Shown: positions 22,618 to 34,652 of the stretch, piece by piece | Numbering within the stretch: position 1 is the first letter of the stretch | Layout of the letters: each line of letters opens with the position of its first letter | Origin: Isoetes taiwanensis | Taxonomy: Eukaryota; Streptophyta; Lycopodiopsida; Isoetales; Isoetaceae | Assembly: GCA_021234155.1 (NCBI GenBank) | Contig: JAJEKV010000004.1 | Coordinates: 7,316,109-7,380,108, forward strand | Reading direction: 5' to 3' | DNA: 64,000 bases | Made by a program: the position numbers and the translations under genes | Notes under the pieces: generated by a model | The model's database searches: none | Seen by the model: only the letters and a program-made list of their open reading frames with translations | Told to the model about the DNA's origin: nothing

Positions 22618-24227
22618 AATTTTGTTATTGGATTTGTTCCCTTCTTACTCAGTCACCATGAGCTTATTTTTCTGCAATAGACAAGAACTCTAGTAATCTC
22701 CACTCTCCCATTTTAGCATGGTTACTTTCGTTTCATTTCAGGCTTTGTAAAATTTGTAAAGTGCTGCAGATTTAAATTAGTACACCAGGTACGGCGCTAT
22801 TGAGAGTGAACGGTAAGAATTTTGCCTGTAAAAACATCATGGCATGCACTCAGTGTCCTCTGGCCAGTTGAACCCATTGTATATTTTACTCATCACTTTC
22901 CAAAATCTGCATTTCAATTTCAGGCAGGGTGATGTCTAAACCTCTCCAACACTCTAATATCTAGTCGTGTGATCTTGTTTGGTCCCATTAGGTTATGAAG
23001 CTCATTTGATCTGTGTTGAAAACCCCATTTGGGCAGCATTGCTGAATTGTGTGCAAGCTGAATTGCTAAGTTAACAAATACGTTTCTATCATCCATGTTC
23101 TGATGTGAGTTTTACATTTAAGCTGTCACCATATGTTTCTTAGATGTTCCGGGGTAAATCTTGTTATTAAAATGGGTAAATCTTGTTATTAAAATGGCAT
23201 GGCGTGACGCCATGCTTCATATTAGTGTTCTAGTTCATATTAGTGTTCTATACAACTAGAACAAAACATGGTTACAAGCAGTTACTAAAGATACAAACCT
23301 GCCCATTCACTACTTTTTTGCAAGAATCAAAGGTATGCATATCTAATTGTACCCATGTGATTTACATGAGCCACCTTCTCATACTTACGATGAGTTGATA
23401 TGCATATGCTTATGAATGTTTGCCTATAAGTTTGGAATTAACTCAAAATTTTAACCTCTAATGTGTTAATCCTATGGCTGCACATCATCTTTAAATCTAG
23501 TTAGTTGCATGGTTAAACCCTAATTACACTATATGCAAGTTGATAGAGTCATTTTCTATGTGGATATAAGAAGAATGCATCATTCATGACCCTCGTGATA
23601 CTTACAGGTGGTGATTTTGGAGCATTTTAACATATTATTTTGTCCTAAATTCTGTATAGGAAATTCTCTATTAGATTTTGAAGTTGATATACCTTATGAA
23701 TACTCCAAAAAAACATAAGATTGTACTTTATATACTTAAGAATCTATGGCCACAAGAACTAAGCCAAAACTTGTAATAATAAGAGAGAAATAATTCCTAA
23801 AATGCAAGCAGTGTTTTTGAACAAAATAGAGTTTGCCGGCTTCCACGGATAATAAATGATAGCAACCAAAGCTGAAAAGATACAAATCAATGTGTTCTAT
23901 CATAAATAGACAAATACTTCCAATTTTGGCAAGGTTTAGACTTGTTTATACTAAGAAAACCCAAGAATGTTGTTCTGGACTGTTGCAGAAACTGTCAAAT
24001 TCTCTAATATTTGAAAAGGCACTACAACACATAGGTGAGTTCATTGGCCTTGAAATTCTCGAACTCATTAAGAAACAAGTAAAGATTGATATGGTGGTGA
24101 TATATCGCGAAATTGACAATTCTGTTCTCAGATATATTGGTTTAAGTGGCAGTGGGTCAACTGGACCAATTCTGGTCCAAGGACCAGGAATGGTCCCCGG
24201 GACCTCTCTAGTGTTAAGATCCACTTA

Positions 24228-25113
24228 CTATGTTTCAATTGGCGCAGTTTTCTCTAGCACAGATGAAGGTAAAGATGGTCTGAGCAAGAGGTATACAACT
24301 GGACCAACAACAGGAACTAAAGAAAATGGTATCAGCCACAAGCCCTTCTTCACCCTGTAATAATAAATTGAGAATGCAATATGAATCAGATCATCGCTGT
24401 CATACGATTTTCAGTTTTCTTTTTCCGAATGCCCTTAAGTCCTTCATAGAAATTTAATTAAAAAATAAAAAGCACTTACCATTGACGAACTGTCATATCA
24501 TTGTAGGCCCAAAATGGTGCGAGTAATGATAGCGTTACAAAGTCAATTGACATTACATGTATCTGTGAAATAAAAAGGCTGTTAGTACCACCGAATATAT
24601 TTCTAATTCTTATACTATAGACTTCACAAACACCAAAGAGACAACGAGATTCAGAACTAGAAGAATCATATTGCAAGCACCACTTCACTTCAGAGAAAAC
24701 ATGTACAAACAATGCAGTGGACTGAAGAATAATGCATACACTAACAGACATCAGAATACTCACAAATCTGCTTTCCTCTAAAGTACTGCCACGTTCCATT
24801 GTCTAGGAAAATAGTGTTACTGGCTAAGACAACTGCTCCAATAGTTACTGCCTGTGTCAGCCATGCAATCACAAAGCTAAAATACCATGCCTAATAGAGG
24901 TCTTATTGACATCAGATAATGCATGTGCTTTACGAACAACCTACCGTAGGAAGGAGCTTTGATTCCAACAAATTAAGAGGCCATTTATGTATCTCATCTC
25001 TCCCAATCTTAGGTGGTGGATGCTGCCATGGCCCAAAATATAGTAACAATGCAAAAGCTCCAGCAGCAAATGAAACGACTGCAAATGGCCATACAGGAGG
25101 CCTTCCTCTCGGA
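24228..25113 (-). pseudogene. Putative plastid membrane protein gene, last four exons, one frameshift
   Basis: Four consecutive exons on the minus strand: 25113-24945, 24851-24764, 24562-24480 and 24354-24228 (stop TAG). All junctions have GT-AG signals and phases agree, except that the second exon has one base too many. Seen: PRGRPPVWPFAVVSF and WPLNLLESKL; NGTWQYFR then, in the next frame, ESRF; IHVMSIDFVTLSLLAPFW and YNDMT; KGLWLIPFSLVPVVGPVVYL and LLRP before the end. I recall this set of motifs from a plant and cyanobacterial membrane-protein family predicted in chloroplasts, without a settled function or a name I can give. Three hydrophobic segments fit a small integral membrane protein. 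The extra G in the second exon (TTTAGAGGAAAGC) breaks it unless it is a sequencing error. The N-terminal exons with the transit peptide were not found; they may lie upstream beyond the 26685-46983 insertions. A transposon begins just after the stop. Confidence 0.72.
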
Positions 25114-25416
25114 CTGTTTATGAAGAAAAACATGCATTAAACTACACATGTGTCAGGCAGAAGTTCAGAGCAAATTTGCCAACCTTCTTCCCCCAGGAAT
25201 GAGAAGCATGATTTAGATTAGTGGCCATATCCCCATGGCATACCAGACATTTACTAGTAGTTTGTTTACTTCAAAACCATCCCCGGCTTTTAACCCCAGT
25301 AACTTCTCCACAAAATATTGATCTTTATACTGCAATTTAAAAAAAAAAAAAACTTGGTGTGAATAGGATCTAAATTAACAGGTGGGTGAGGAATTATGGA
25401 AAATAATACATTCCAC

Positions 25417-25637
25417 CTGAATGCAGGTGTGGCAACTTGCTCTTCAACTTGTTTAACATCCAGCACCTCAGCTTTCTCAACATGTTGCTCAACATCTTTA
25501 ACCTCAGTCTTCTCGCTGGTTAGGCGCTTTTGCTTTTTCATTCGTTCTGTAATCTGCTCAACGTCAATATCCATGTTGCTAATGTCTGTTAAGCATCTCT
25601 TTTCCAGAATTTTACACCCCTCTTTCTTGTTCTTCTT
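25417..25637 (-). other. Possible exon upstream of the plastid-protein gene, unassigned
   Basis: Open frame of 221 bp between TACTAGGCAG| and TTCAG|GTGGAA on the minus strand. It encodes a charged helical segment (ERMKKQKRLTSEKTEVKDVE) with short Val-Glu-Lys repeats. It does not look like the N-terminus of the neighbouring membrane protein; it may belong to another gene or be captured sequence. Confidence 0.3.
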
Positions 25638-25639
25638 CT

Positions 25640-26684
25640 GCCTAGTATAAAGAGTCAAACCTTAAGGACTATTTTAAGTCACGGTTCTAAATGTCTTCTT
25701 CAATCACAAGAAAACATGTACCGGACAACTAAACAATGGATCAACATAGTAGTCATATACCATTCGTCATGGACGTCCAAAAGTATGTACATCAACATTG
25801 GTAAGACTCAGTACAAATGCAAACTCATTTCTAAAGATTTGGGTTGCAACCCTACCATGGCATGGCTGCACCTGAAGCGAATTTGTTACTTGGGACTCAT
25901 GCACTGCTTGGCAAAGCGTAGGAGTAGAGACTACTAACTATTCAATAGTAAAGCCCAAAATACATAATCTTTTTGTAACTTATTCGTATCTTGCAGCCGA
26001 CTCTGGCAGTTTAAAAGAAGCATGTTTCATAAGACCCATCAAGTCATAGCAAATCACGCTTGGCGTGTGCTCAGGGTTAACAAATCATGCCTTGCGTGCT
26101 TTCGAAGTTAGCAAATCACGCCTGACGTGATTTCTTAAGCAGATTAAACTTGTTCAAAGCACGTCGAGCATGATTTGTTTGAAATCACACCGAGCGTGTT
26201 TTGTTTGAAATCCCACTTTTAATAGTGTCTTTGCATTTTTAGCCCATATATTGAACAGATACGTCATGCCAGACAACAGTAGATAGAATATGGCCAGCCC
26301 TTGACATTAAAAAAGTATATCTTTTGGTCACATGATTTCGTGAAAAATTGGAAAGCTAAATATGAGAAGCATGTGGAGACACTTCCCCAAAAAGTCATGG
26401 CTGAGTTGAGAAGGAAGGTATCTATTGTGAAGAACTTGGAGGGGATGAAGAAGCACTGCTATACTTAGTCTCCACAGGATACAAAGGCCTTCTTCCAGAT
26501 ACAACCCCAGGTTTGAGCAACATTTCCTTTTTTGTACTCAATGCCCGATTTAGTAAATAAGAGAAGGGTATATCAAACAAGGATTACAACAACTTCTTCA
26601 TTTCTTGCATAGGTTTGACAAAAGAGAGATACTTCATAGTTTGTATGATATATCCAAGCGGGGAGTCTCATTGGAATGCATTAA
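25640..26684. repeat. Non-coding, with a cluster of imperfect palindromic repeats at 26030-26215
   Basis: Six units of AAATCACGC..GCGTG type (e.g. AAATCACGCCTGACGTGATT) follow each other at about 35-45 bp spacing, some inverted. No coding frame supported. Confidence 0.5.
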
Positions 26685-27093
26685 CATTAGACCTGTCCCA
26701 TGATGGACCATTAAAGGGCATTTTGAAGGTTCACAAAAAAAAAAAATCATATAAAATCAAGAACACAAAAACTAGCCAAACCCTTTCTAGGAATTCATAT
26801 ATGGCAATCACGCTTTACATAAAAAATACATAAAAATGTATCAGTTCCCATTTTTGTGATTATGTTGTAGCAAACCCCAGGAGGTCAAGTACCAAAAGCT
26901 TCATGTTCACATAAAGTAAAACTATCTTGATGAATTTTTTTTTTTAATTTTTTTGGTTATAATGTTATTTTCCTACACGAGATATAGAGTAAGGCACAAA
27001 AAATCACATCTCAATTCGAAGTCTGTAACGAAAGATAGAGTAGAATAGAATAAACTTTTATTGTCCACGGAGAGCAATTCAAACATGACCAGG

Positions 27094-29346
27094 TGTTGCC
27101 CTGCTATGGCAACATGGCAAGGTGCCATCAAATCTTATTCATGTTGCAGGAAAAAGGAAGATACTATGTTGAAGAACCAAGTGAAGACATTGAACTGGAA
27201 TCAAGGTCACACATTGAGAGGATACGGACCTAAGCATCTAGAAGTTTGGAAGACCCCTATGAAGTTTGCAAGCTATGAAGTGGTATCTTTTCTCCTTCAT
27301 GTTGTCATTTCTATTCCACTCCCTCACATCTACCTCATTTCCAACATACCATCACCCTATACCATTATGCATCTCACACATAGCCTTTTGTTCCATAGTT
27401 GACCTACCACTACCTAAGGCACATTTTCAAAAAGTTGTTACACCAAAAAGATTGCCTAAGCATCAAGTTTTATATCACTATTTTTCATCACACCATTCCA
27501 TTATCACACACTTCACACCAAGTGGCTAAAGCCAAAAAGCATTTTATGCTAGCCAAAATACAAAAAAGGGAAGGAAAAGCTAAACACGAGTTTGCCTAGT
27601 CACCACCTCTAAGTGACATGGCATGATGACTAGATACACGTCATCACCTACAAAGCCACTTTGGTCCACTCATCAATTGCCACTTCCATATGTCATCCAC
27701 CAAGTTGCCACCTAAGCAACAAGTGTCCACATCATCACATCACTCCACACCATTACATCACTCAACATCATTACATCATTCTACATCATCACATCACCTT
27801 ACATCATCAAATGATGACTAGGCAAGTTTTGACCAAACCCAAAAAGTTGGTCAACCATAAGATTGAAATGCTTGGAAAATGAGCCTATTAGCCTTGTTCT
27901 TCCTCCTTGCCACCTCATTCTAAACCTATTGCCAAAAATCATTTTGACTAAGGGAAAAGATGGTTACCAACCCTTAAGTGCCACATCATCATCATTTTTG
28001 CCACCTCACCAAGTCCCATGCCTACTCACTCCATTTATTTTTCCCACAAAAAAATCAAAGTATTGCATTTGAAAATTTGATGATACCACCTGGTAGCCCT
28101 CATGAAATCATGCCACGTGGCACAAACATTTTTGAAAAAAGAGTTTATATTGACCTTCTAAATGACTTCTTTGGGAAACGTGCCTCATTTAAAAAAATGG
28201 TAAAACCTACCTACATCTACCCCCATCTATCTACCCTCTCATCCTCTGCCAAGTGGCGTCCCCCCTGGCATGCCAAGTCGAAACACGAGCCGAGCTTGGC
28301 GTGGGAGGAGACCACGTAATCAATAAACAGGAAAATGGATCTCTATTTATACCTTGGCCGACTTTTTCATTCCTGCCTGTGGGATAATTGTTCTTGAGAA
28401 AAACTCCGAACCCTAAAATCTAACTTGCCAAGAACCTATTTTTTTCTTCGATCGAACTAAGCAATCATTGCATTGGCTAACCATTTTGTCCTGCTGCACA
28501 CAAAGAAACACCTAAACCGACCAGAATCATAGCCAAGACTCTGAATTTGCCAAGATTGTGTTTTTAGAGATGTCATGTTGATTGATCATCTTGATCATTA
28601 ACATGATATCAAATGTGATGACTCTGATTCCAGTTGAATGAAAATCTGACCTTGGAAAATATCATTTGTAGCATTTGCATCTGAATTAACTTGAAAAATA
28701 AAAAGAAAAAACTACATATCTGTATCTGGTTGCATCCGAGGCTCTAGTTGCATTTAGTACAATCGTTTGGGAAAGGAAAAGTTAAAAAAGTAAAAAAAAG
28801 GGGGGGAAAGATCAATCTCCTAATGTTTCAAAGTCTGTCTCATTCTTTCTATAGATATTAGATGCTTAGATATGTTTTTAAATCACACACTGAATTTTTG
28901 ACCTTGAAAATAGCATGCACTTATTGTGCGGTCCCGGTGTTTCTTGTCAAAATTTAGTTGGATCAAAAAATTCATCATCGTTTTCATTTGGCAAAATTTA
29001 GTGCAATCATCCAAATCCATTGACTAGTTTCGACTTAGTCAAGAATCAATATTCCTCACCAACCTGTGGAGATTCTTTGCATAGACTTTCTACAACACTT
29101 TTTTCACATATCATTGTATCATGCTATGCTTACTTGGGTTCAAAATGTCGAGTGCATTGGTTTTACGTACTGTTAGAACAAGACTAGCTTTTTGGCTTTA
29201 GGGAAACTAGTGAAATCTTGTTTTTCGGAGGTCTAAACACGAGATATTCCAAGACGAGTGATCACCTCAAGTGATCCGGAGGTCCTAGACCAAGATTATT
29301 ACTTCTTTGACCTGAGGTTGGTGGTTTAGCGGGTTTGCCATCAACA
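27094..29346 (+). repeat. 5' LTR of the Tat-like element (2253 bp)
   Basis: Starts TGTTGCC and ends ATCAACA. The first 20 bases form a hairpin (TGTTGCC/GGCAACA). It contains an ACATCA-rich stretch around 27735-27810. Compared with the 3' LTR it lacks about 185 bp near 28555. Its small open frames recur in the other LTR only because the DNA does. Confidence 0.92.
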
Positions 29347-29349
29347 TTT

Positions 29350-29369
29350 TGGAGGTCCTACCGAGATTT
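29350..29369 (+). other. Primer-binding site, probably tRNA-Gln
   Basis: TGGAGGTCCTACCGAGATTT starts three bases after the 5' LTR. It begins with TGG, as a PBS must, and reads as the complement of a tRNA 3' end like that of plant tRNA-Gln. Confidence 0.7.
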
Positions 29370-29389
29370 CCACCGGTTTTGAAGAACTC

Positions 29390-30716
29390 ATGGCTCCTAG
29401 AGGAAGAAATGAACAACAAGAAGCCCCGGAATCATTGAAACCACAAGGAGTACTGTTGCAACCGTGGTGCAGCCAAATTGTGCAATCCCACAAAGATTTT
29501 GAGCTAAGTTTGCCCATTACTCCACCCATATTTGAACCAACTATGAATGCTAACCATTTTCTCAAAGTATTTGATGAATATTATAGAGATTATGGTTGTA
29601 AAAGGGCTGTAGATTCTCTCGAGTTTAAGAGATGCATGAAATCGATGAGGCATATGCTTGGTGTGAGCATGTGACCTCGTTATGGGTCTTGATACATATG
29701 AGAGTCTTGTGCAGCAATTTTTGGCTAGGTTTGGCAAACTATCGCCCCTCAAGAGTTAGCAAATGAGCTACAAACTTTTTGCATAAGGGCAGGTGAAAGT
29801 ATCAACCACTATGTGGAAAGGTTTAGTGCATACTTGAGAAAATGCCAAAAGAGTCGGTACCTACTCCCACACTCTATTTCGTGGCTGCTTTCATTAAAGG
29901 ACTGTCACCAAGGCCTAAGGTGCACAGAAAGATGCTAAAGATTCAAAATCGGGAAGGTTTTGATACCATACACAAGGCTTTTGAAAAGGCAACTAAAATC
30001 TCTAATGATATGTCTTTTTCTACCGATAATCATGTAAACCATTGTCTTTGACCCTTTTTATCCAGATTATGAGCGGGAGTATGAGCATGTGCTGTAGATA
30101 TGCAAAGTGCAAAAAGAAAGAAGAAAATCCAAAGATGAAGAAGCTACACCCAAAATCGGTGAATCCAAGAGTGAGATGGCCAAAATGTTCGAGACCATTG
30201 CAGAGCTGACCAAACAACTTTTGGAGTTGAAGAAAAAGAAAAAAAACTTATCCTCCTTGTGCACATTGTTTCAAAGATACTCATCCTTCTGATATTTGCT
30301 ATTACAGGGCATGCTTGAAATGTGGTAAGAAAGGTCATTTTGGAAAGATCTGCCCACTGTGTGCAATTTACGCAAGGAAATAGGTCATCTTGAGGACAAA
30401 TGTTTTGTTAAAGAATACTTTGACAAGGGGACAAAGGCAAGAAATTGGAGGAACATCGCCATTAGGTTTGTAGAGGAATATGACGAAAGCGGGGAAGAGA
30501 TCATGGTGGTGCAAACAAGAAAAATGGTGGAAAGTGGAACACCGCAGAGATAAAGGTATGAGCAAGAATATTCCCATCAACAAAGAAGTTCGGGTGATAG
30601 CTCCACCTCCTTTTGAGAAGTTTAATAAAAAGGACAAAGAGTTAGATGAGCTAGATATGATCCTAAAAAGTTCTAAAGTAAGCATAGATCTCCTCACGCT
30701 TTCTAATTGCACCTAG
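29390..30716 (+). pseudogene. Gag of the Tat-like element, broken
   Basis: Begins MAPRGRNEQQEAPES 20 bp after the PBS. Coding pieces in several frames follow: capsid-like NHFLKVFDEYYRDYG, then FIKGLSPRPKVHRKM. Two canonical CCHC zinc knuckles lie at 30258-30299 (CAHCFKDTHPSDIC) and 30312-30353 (CLKCGKKGHFGKIC), which would bind element RNA. At least three frameshifts or stops prevent a full product. Confidence 0.8.
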
Positions 30717-30732
30717 CTATAGAGAGAAAATA

Positions 30733-32514
30733 TTGAGGTCTAATAATGTTGAACAAATTTCATTTCTTGATGTGCATGAGGGCAGAGAGAAGGTTATATT
30801 AACTCAAGAAGAAAAAGATCCAGGTGCCTTCACTTGCTCAGCTAGTTTAGGTAACTTGCATTTATCTAGGGTCTTGCTAGATGGAGGCTCTCCACTAAAT
30901 GTCATGCCTCAGCATGTAATGAAGAAATGTGGTCTTGCTGTCACTCAACCATCACCTGTCATATTAAGGTCATTCTCCAATGCTAAGATAAAACCCATAG
31001 GACTAGTGACAAAGGTGCCAATAGAAATTGAAGGTATAATTGTTGAGGCCAGTTTCATAGTTGTGGCTTTTGAAGATAATTGTGATGTGACTGACATATA
31101 TGACTTGTTGTTGGGAAGGAGATGGTTATCCATCGTAGATGCTAGACCCGTTCGGTCCAAAGGGCGGTGTACCATTTCAAATGGAGCAAGAACTGTAACT
31201 CTATACAACAAAAGAGGTGATGCTAATCTGTACAACTTTATAGAACAAGACATGTTGATTGAAGATGAGCCAGGTGTGTTAAAAATGCCTGTTTCTGTTT
31301 GCAAACCAATAGAAATCATACCTACCTGTTTAGGTGACCTTGGCATGGAAGCAAATCTCAATAAAGGTGTGTTGTGGTTTGATGGTGGAATTTCAATCAA
31401 ATTGAATATAGCATCTTTCGCATTTGTGATCGTAAATCGTGCCAATAAACTCTTATCCAAAGTTGGCAGAGTGCATGAAGGAATCACTTCAAATATGGCC
31501 GAATATAAGGCACTCATAGCTGGCTTAGAAGAATCTTTGGCTTTAGGTTTGACTGACGTATCTATCTTTGGTGATTCTCAATTGATATGCAGACAGGTCA
31601 CTGGAGAATACCAGACCAAAAACCAAGACATGTCAGAGCTCAAAGAAAGGGTACTGCAACTTCTAAGCAAGTTCAAGGCTTGGGAGATCAAACATATACC
31701 TAGGGAGGAGAATTGTGAAGCAGATGCACTTTGCAGAACCGTGCTCCTTGACTATTTGGCTGAGGGAGCTATAAATGAAGATGAATTGAACAAAGAAGAT
31801 GCAACACAACTTTATCCTATTCTGGTGATAGATGCACAGCAGGAGAAAGAGGTAAAAGAGTTAACCATCAACAAAAATGGACAGGTAAGAACACTTTTCC
31901 TTGGAGATCTTTTTGATAGCAAAGATGAGGCTTCCTTAAAAAATTTCTTTGAGAACTGGAAAGATGTATTTGCCTGGGATTATACAGAATTAGTAGGAGT
32001 GAGGACTGATATCTGTGAATTTGAAATAAAGATAAAAGAAAATGCTAAACATGTAATGCAAAAACTCAGAAGAATAAATGCATCACTGCTTACCTTGATC
32101 AGAGAGGAATTATTAAAGATGAAAGAAGCTGAGGTTATTAAAGAGATAACAAATCCTGACTGGCTGTCTTGCATTGTTCCAGTAGAAAAGAAGAATAAGA
32201 GCATTAGGATTTGTATAGATTACAGGGATCTAAACAAGGCCACTATTAAAGATTGTTATCCATTACCATTTCTAGAAGAAGTGTTACATGCAACTGCAGG
32301 GAAAGAAATATACTCTTTTCTAGATGGATTTTCAGGTTTCAATCAAATCAAGATAAAAGAGGCCCCTTGGGGTACTTTTGCCATGATGAAAATGCCATTT
32401 GGCTTGATGAATGCATCTGCTACCTTTCAAAGAGCAATGGATAAAATATTTCAAAGCATGCCTATGTCAAACTTTAGAGTTTTCTTGGATGATCTATGCC
32501 TGGAACTTCTCTAA
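30733..32514 (+). CDS. Protease - RNase H - reverse transcriptase (N-terminal part of pol)
   Basis: One 593-codon frame. Protease: VLLDGGSPLNVMP (Asp 50; D-G-G as in Tat elements) and LLLGRRWLSIVDA. RNase H of the second (archaeal-like) type: WFDGG (Asp 217), NMAEYKALIAGLE (Glu 257), FGDSQLICRQVTGEY (Asp 281), HIPREENCEADAL (Asp 331), so all four metal-binding acids are present. RT follows: KNKSIRICIDYRDLN, MPFGLMNASATFQ, and FLDD (Asp 586, 587). The frame then breaks right after the active site (FLDDLCLELL*). In Tat elements I know, this RNase H sits after RT; here it is before it. Confidence 0.9.
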   Translation: MRSNNVEQISFLDVHEGREKVILTQEEKDPGAFTCSASLGNLHLSRVLLDGGSPLNVMPQHVMKKCGLAVTQPSPVILRSFSNAKIKPIGLVTKVPIEIEGIIVEASFIVVAFEDNCDVTDIYDLLLGRRWLSIVDARPVRSKGRCTISNGARTVTLYNKRGDANLYNFIEQDMLIEDEPGVLKMPVSVCKPIEIIPTCLGDLGMEANLNKGVLWFDGGISIKLNIASFAFVIVNRANKLLSKVGRVHEGITSNMAEYKALIAGLEESLALGLTDVSIFGDSQLICRQVTGEYQTKNQDMSELKERVLQLLSKFKAWEIKHIPREENCEADALCRTVLLDYLAEGAINEDELNKEDATQLYPILVIDAQQEKEVKELTINKNGQVRTLFLGDLFDSKDEASLKNFFENWKDVFAWDYTELVGVRTDICEFEIKIKENAKHVMQKLRRINASLLTLIREELLKMKEAEVIKEITNPDWLSCIVPVEKKNKSIRICIDYRDLNKATIKDCYPLPFLEEVLHATAGKEIYSFLDGFSGFNQIKIKEAPWGTFAMMKMPFGLMNASATFQRAMDKIFQSMPMSNFRVFLDDLCLELL

Positions 32515-33554
32515 CCAAACACATGGAGTTGCTGACAATGACAATGGAGTTGTGCAGGAATGGTGGAGTGTGTTTGAATCCAAAGAAGTGTGTATTTCTC
32601 TGTTCTAAAGGCGAATTGCTAGGTCATGAGGTATCTACTCAAGGGATCAAAGTATCTGAAGGAAAAATGGAGGCTTTGAAGAAATTAGCTCCACCTAAAA
32701 CCCTAAAACAGGTGAAGAGTTTCATGGGCTTGACAAGTTTTTTGAGAATGTATGTGCCTAACTTTTCACACATCATAAGTCCTTTGGCAGCTCTGACACG
32801 TGTTGGCAAGTATAATAAGAGTGAGAGCAGATTTATTGCAATAGAATGGACAGATGAATGCCAAGCTGCATTTGACCTGTTGATAACTTCCATATGCCAA
32901 TCAGAGATTTTGAAACCACCAGACTTTGCTCAACCATTCCAGGCATATATCAGTGTCACTAGCAAAGCTGTAGGCATAGCACTCATGCAGAAACATGGGA
33001 TAATATCTTTTGCCAGCAAAATTTGGTCTGATGCTGAGAACAGATACCCTAGGATGGAAAAAAGTGCAGCTGGAATAATGTTTTTTCTGCAAAGGCTTGG
33101 TCATATAGTTCAACACAATGAGGTGAAAGTAATGATACATCAAAATCCTATTCCCATGCTGTTCCAGAAAACTCAGAGTAAGGCTAAATTATGTAGATGG
33201 GCATGCAAGATACAGGATTACAATTTAAAGGTTAGCACTGTCAAAACAATTAAGCGTCCTAGTGATTATTTGACCAATAAGGTGTTTGAGTTTGAGGATT
33301 TTAATGGTTTAAGTACTGATGAAGTGTGTGACATTGCTACTAACCTTGTGCTATCTAGTAAGATGCAAGAGGACTGGCAGGATGAAATCATCAAGTTTCT
33401 CAAACATGAAGAGGCACCAGAAAACTTTACAAGCAGTCAGTTGAGAAGATTCAAAGAAAAAGCAAAAACATACAGAATGATTGGAGAGGTATTATGTAAG
33501 ATTGATCAATCTGGTGTTCTACTAAGGTGTGTTGATAGGTCAGGTTTGAGTTGA
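32496..33554 (+). pseudogene. RT end, degenerate RNase H and integrase linker
   Basis: This frame continues the RT after the frameshift near 32500 (NPKKCVFLCSKGELLGHEVS, FMGLTSFLRMYVPNFSH). The usual Ty3-type RNase H follows but has lost catalytic residues: the YTDAS position reads ISVTS and the TDH position reads IHQ, while a MEK Glu remains. Loss fits the presence of the second RNase H upstream. It ends in the linker before the integrase zinc domain. Confidence 0.85.
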
Positions 33555-34652
33555 TTCTAGAAGCTTGCCATGAAGGAATTTGTGGAGGCCATTATGCAGC
33601 TGATACAACTGCAAAGAAGATACTCAGGTCTGGATATTACTAGCCCAGCTTGTTTAAAGATTGTTATGAGACTATCAGGAGATGCCATAAATGCCAGATA
33701 CATGGAAAAAGAATTCTTCATTTCTTTGCCTTGACTAGCATCACGTCTCCGGTCCATTCCAAACTTGGGGACTAGACTTCATAGGGCCTATACATCCAAA
33801 TTCTCCTCTCAAAGATGAATACATACTAGTGGCAACAGATTTTTTCACCAAATGGGAAAGTTGTCCCATTAAGACAAGCAAATGCTTTAACAACTGCTAG
33901 GTTCCTCCATGAAAACATTTGCACAAGATTTGGTATTCCTCTGAAAAATAGTTTCGATTGAGGCACACAGTTCATAAATGATGTGATCAGCAACCTCCTA
34001 AAAACCTTGAAAGTAAAGCATGTGAAAAGCTCAAAGATACTACCCTCGTGGCAATGGCCAAGTGAATCCACCAACAAAGTTCTAAAAAGGTATTCTCAAG
34101 AAGACAATAGAGGTACATAAAAAGGATTGGCACCTTAAATTACATGATGCACTTTGGGCATATAGAACTACATTTAAAAATGCTACTAATCATACTCCTT
34201 TTTGCTCTTCTCTATGGTGTTGAGGCTGTTGTTCCATTGGAACTAGAGTTGCCTTCCTTAAGGTTAGCTCTAAAGATTCAAATGCAGATGGAGGAAGCAT
34301 ACAAAGATAGGTTTGATAGGTTGCTCCATCTAGAAGAAGAGAGATTTGAAGCGAGAGAATGCCATCTTTGTGAAGAAGGCAAAAGATGCAAAGAGACATT
34401 CAAAGCCATTCACAAATTGCAAGGAAGTTTCAAAGAAGGGGAACTAGTTCTCAAATGGGACAAGGCAAAGGAAAAACACAAAGAAAATTTGATTTGCTTT
34501 TATGGAAGGGCCATACAAAATCGTGGACAAGCGGTACAAACTCTTACTTCCTAGAAGATATCACAACAGGACAAAGACTCATGAACCCTATAAACATATT
34601 ACATCTAAAAAGATATTGGCAACAACATATTTGTATGAGTTTGTTTGAATAG
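33555..34652 (+). pseudogene. Integrase of the Tat-like element, many breaks
   Basis: HEGICGGHYAADTTAKKILR and CHKC form the zinc domain; a TAG replaces Trp in GYY*P. The second catalytic Asp region reads FD*GTQF, a CGA to TGA change. Later pieces (VEAVVPLELELPSLRL, FKEGELVLKWDKAK) give the C-terminal domain. Not functional. Confidence 0.85.

Larger units (their letters stand above)
19925..24213. mobile_element. TIR DNA transposon, copy A, with captured sequence
   Basis: Left end CACTAGAGTGGTCAGG at 19925, right end CTCTAGTG at 24213; the ends are inverted repeats with GGTCC/GGACC-rich subterminal parts. TTAA flanks both sides (19921-19924, 24214-24217), which fits a TTAA target or a TA target with ends starting ACACTAG. 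Copies B and C share both flanks of the interior but lack the middle 21530-23400. No transposase is visible, so it is non-autonomous. The right end lies 14 bp beyond the stop codon of the minus-strand gene at 24228. Confidence 0.75.

Noticed and set aside
23890-24360. 156-codon plus-strand frame near the end of transposon A, with a partial counterpart in copy C
   Set aside because: Its last part is antisense to a confirmed exon and it runs through the transposon end; the similarity in copy C follows from DNA homology.
27661-28319. Small open frames in the Tat-like LTR, present again at 36105-36812
   Set aside because: They repeat because the LTR repeats; composition is low-complexity (ACATCA repeats) and they differ by frameshifting indels.
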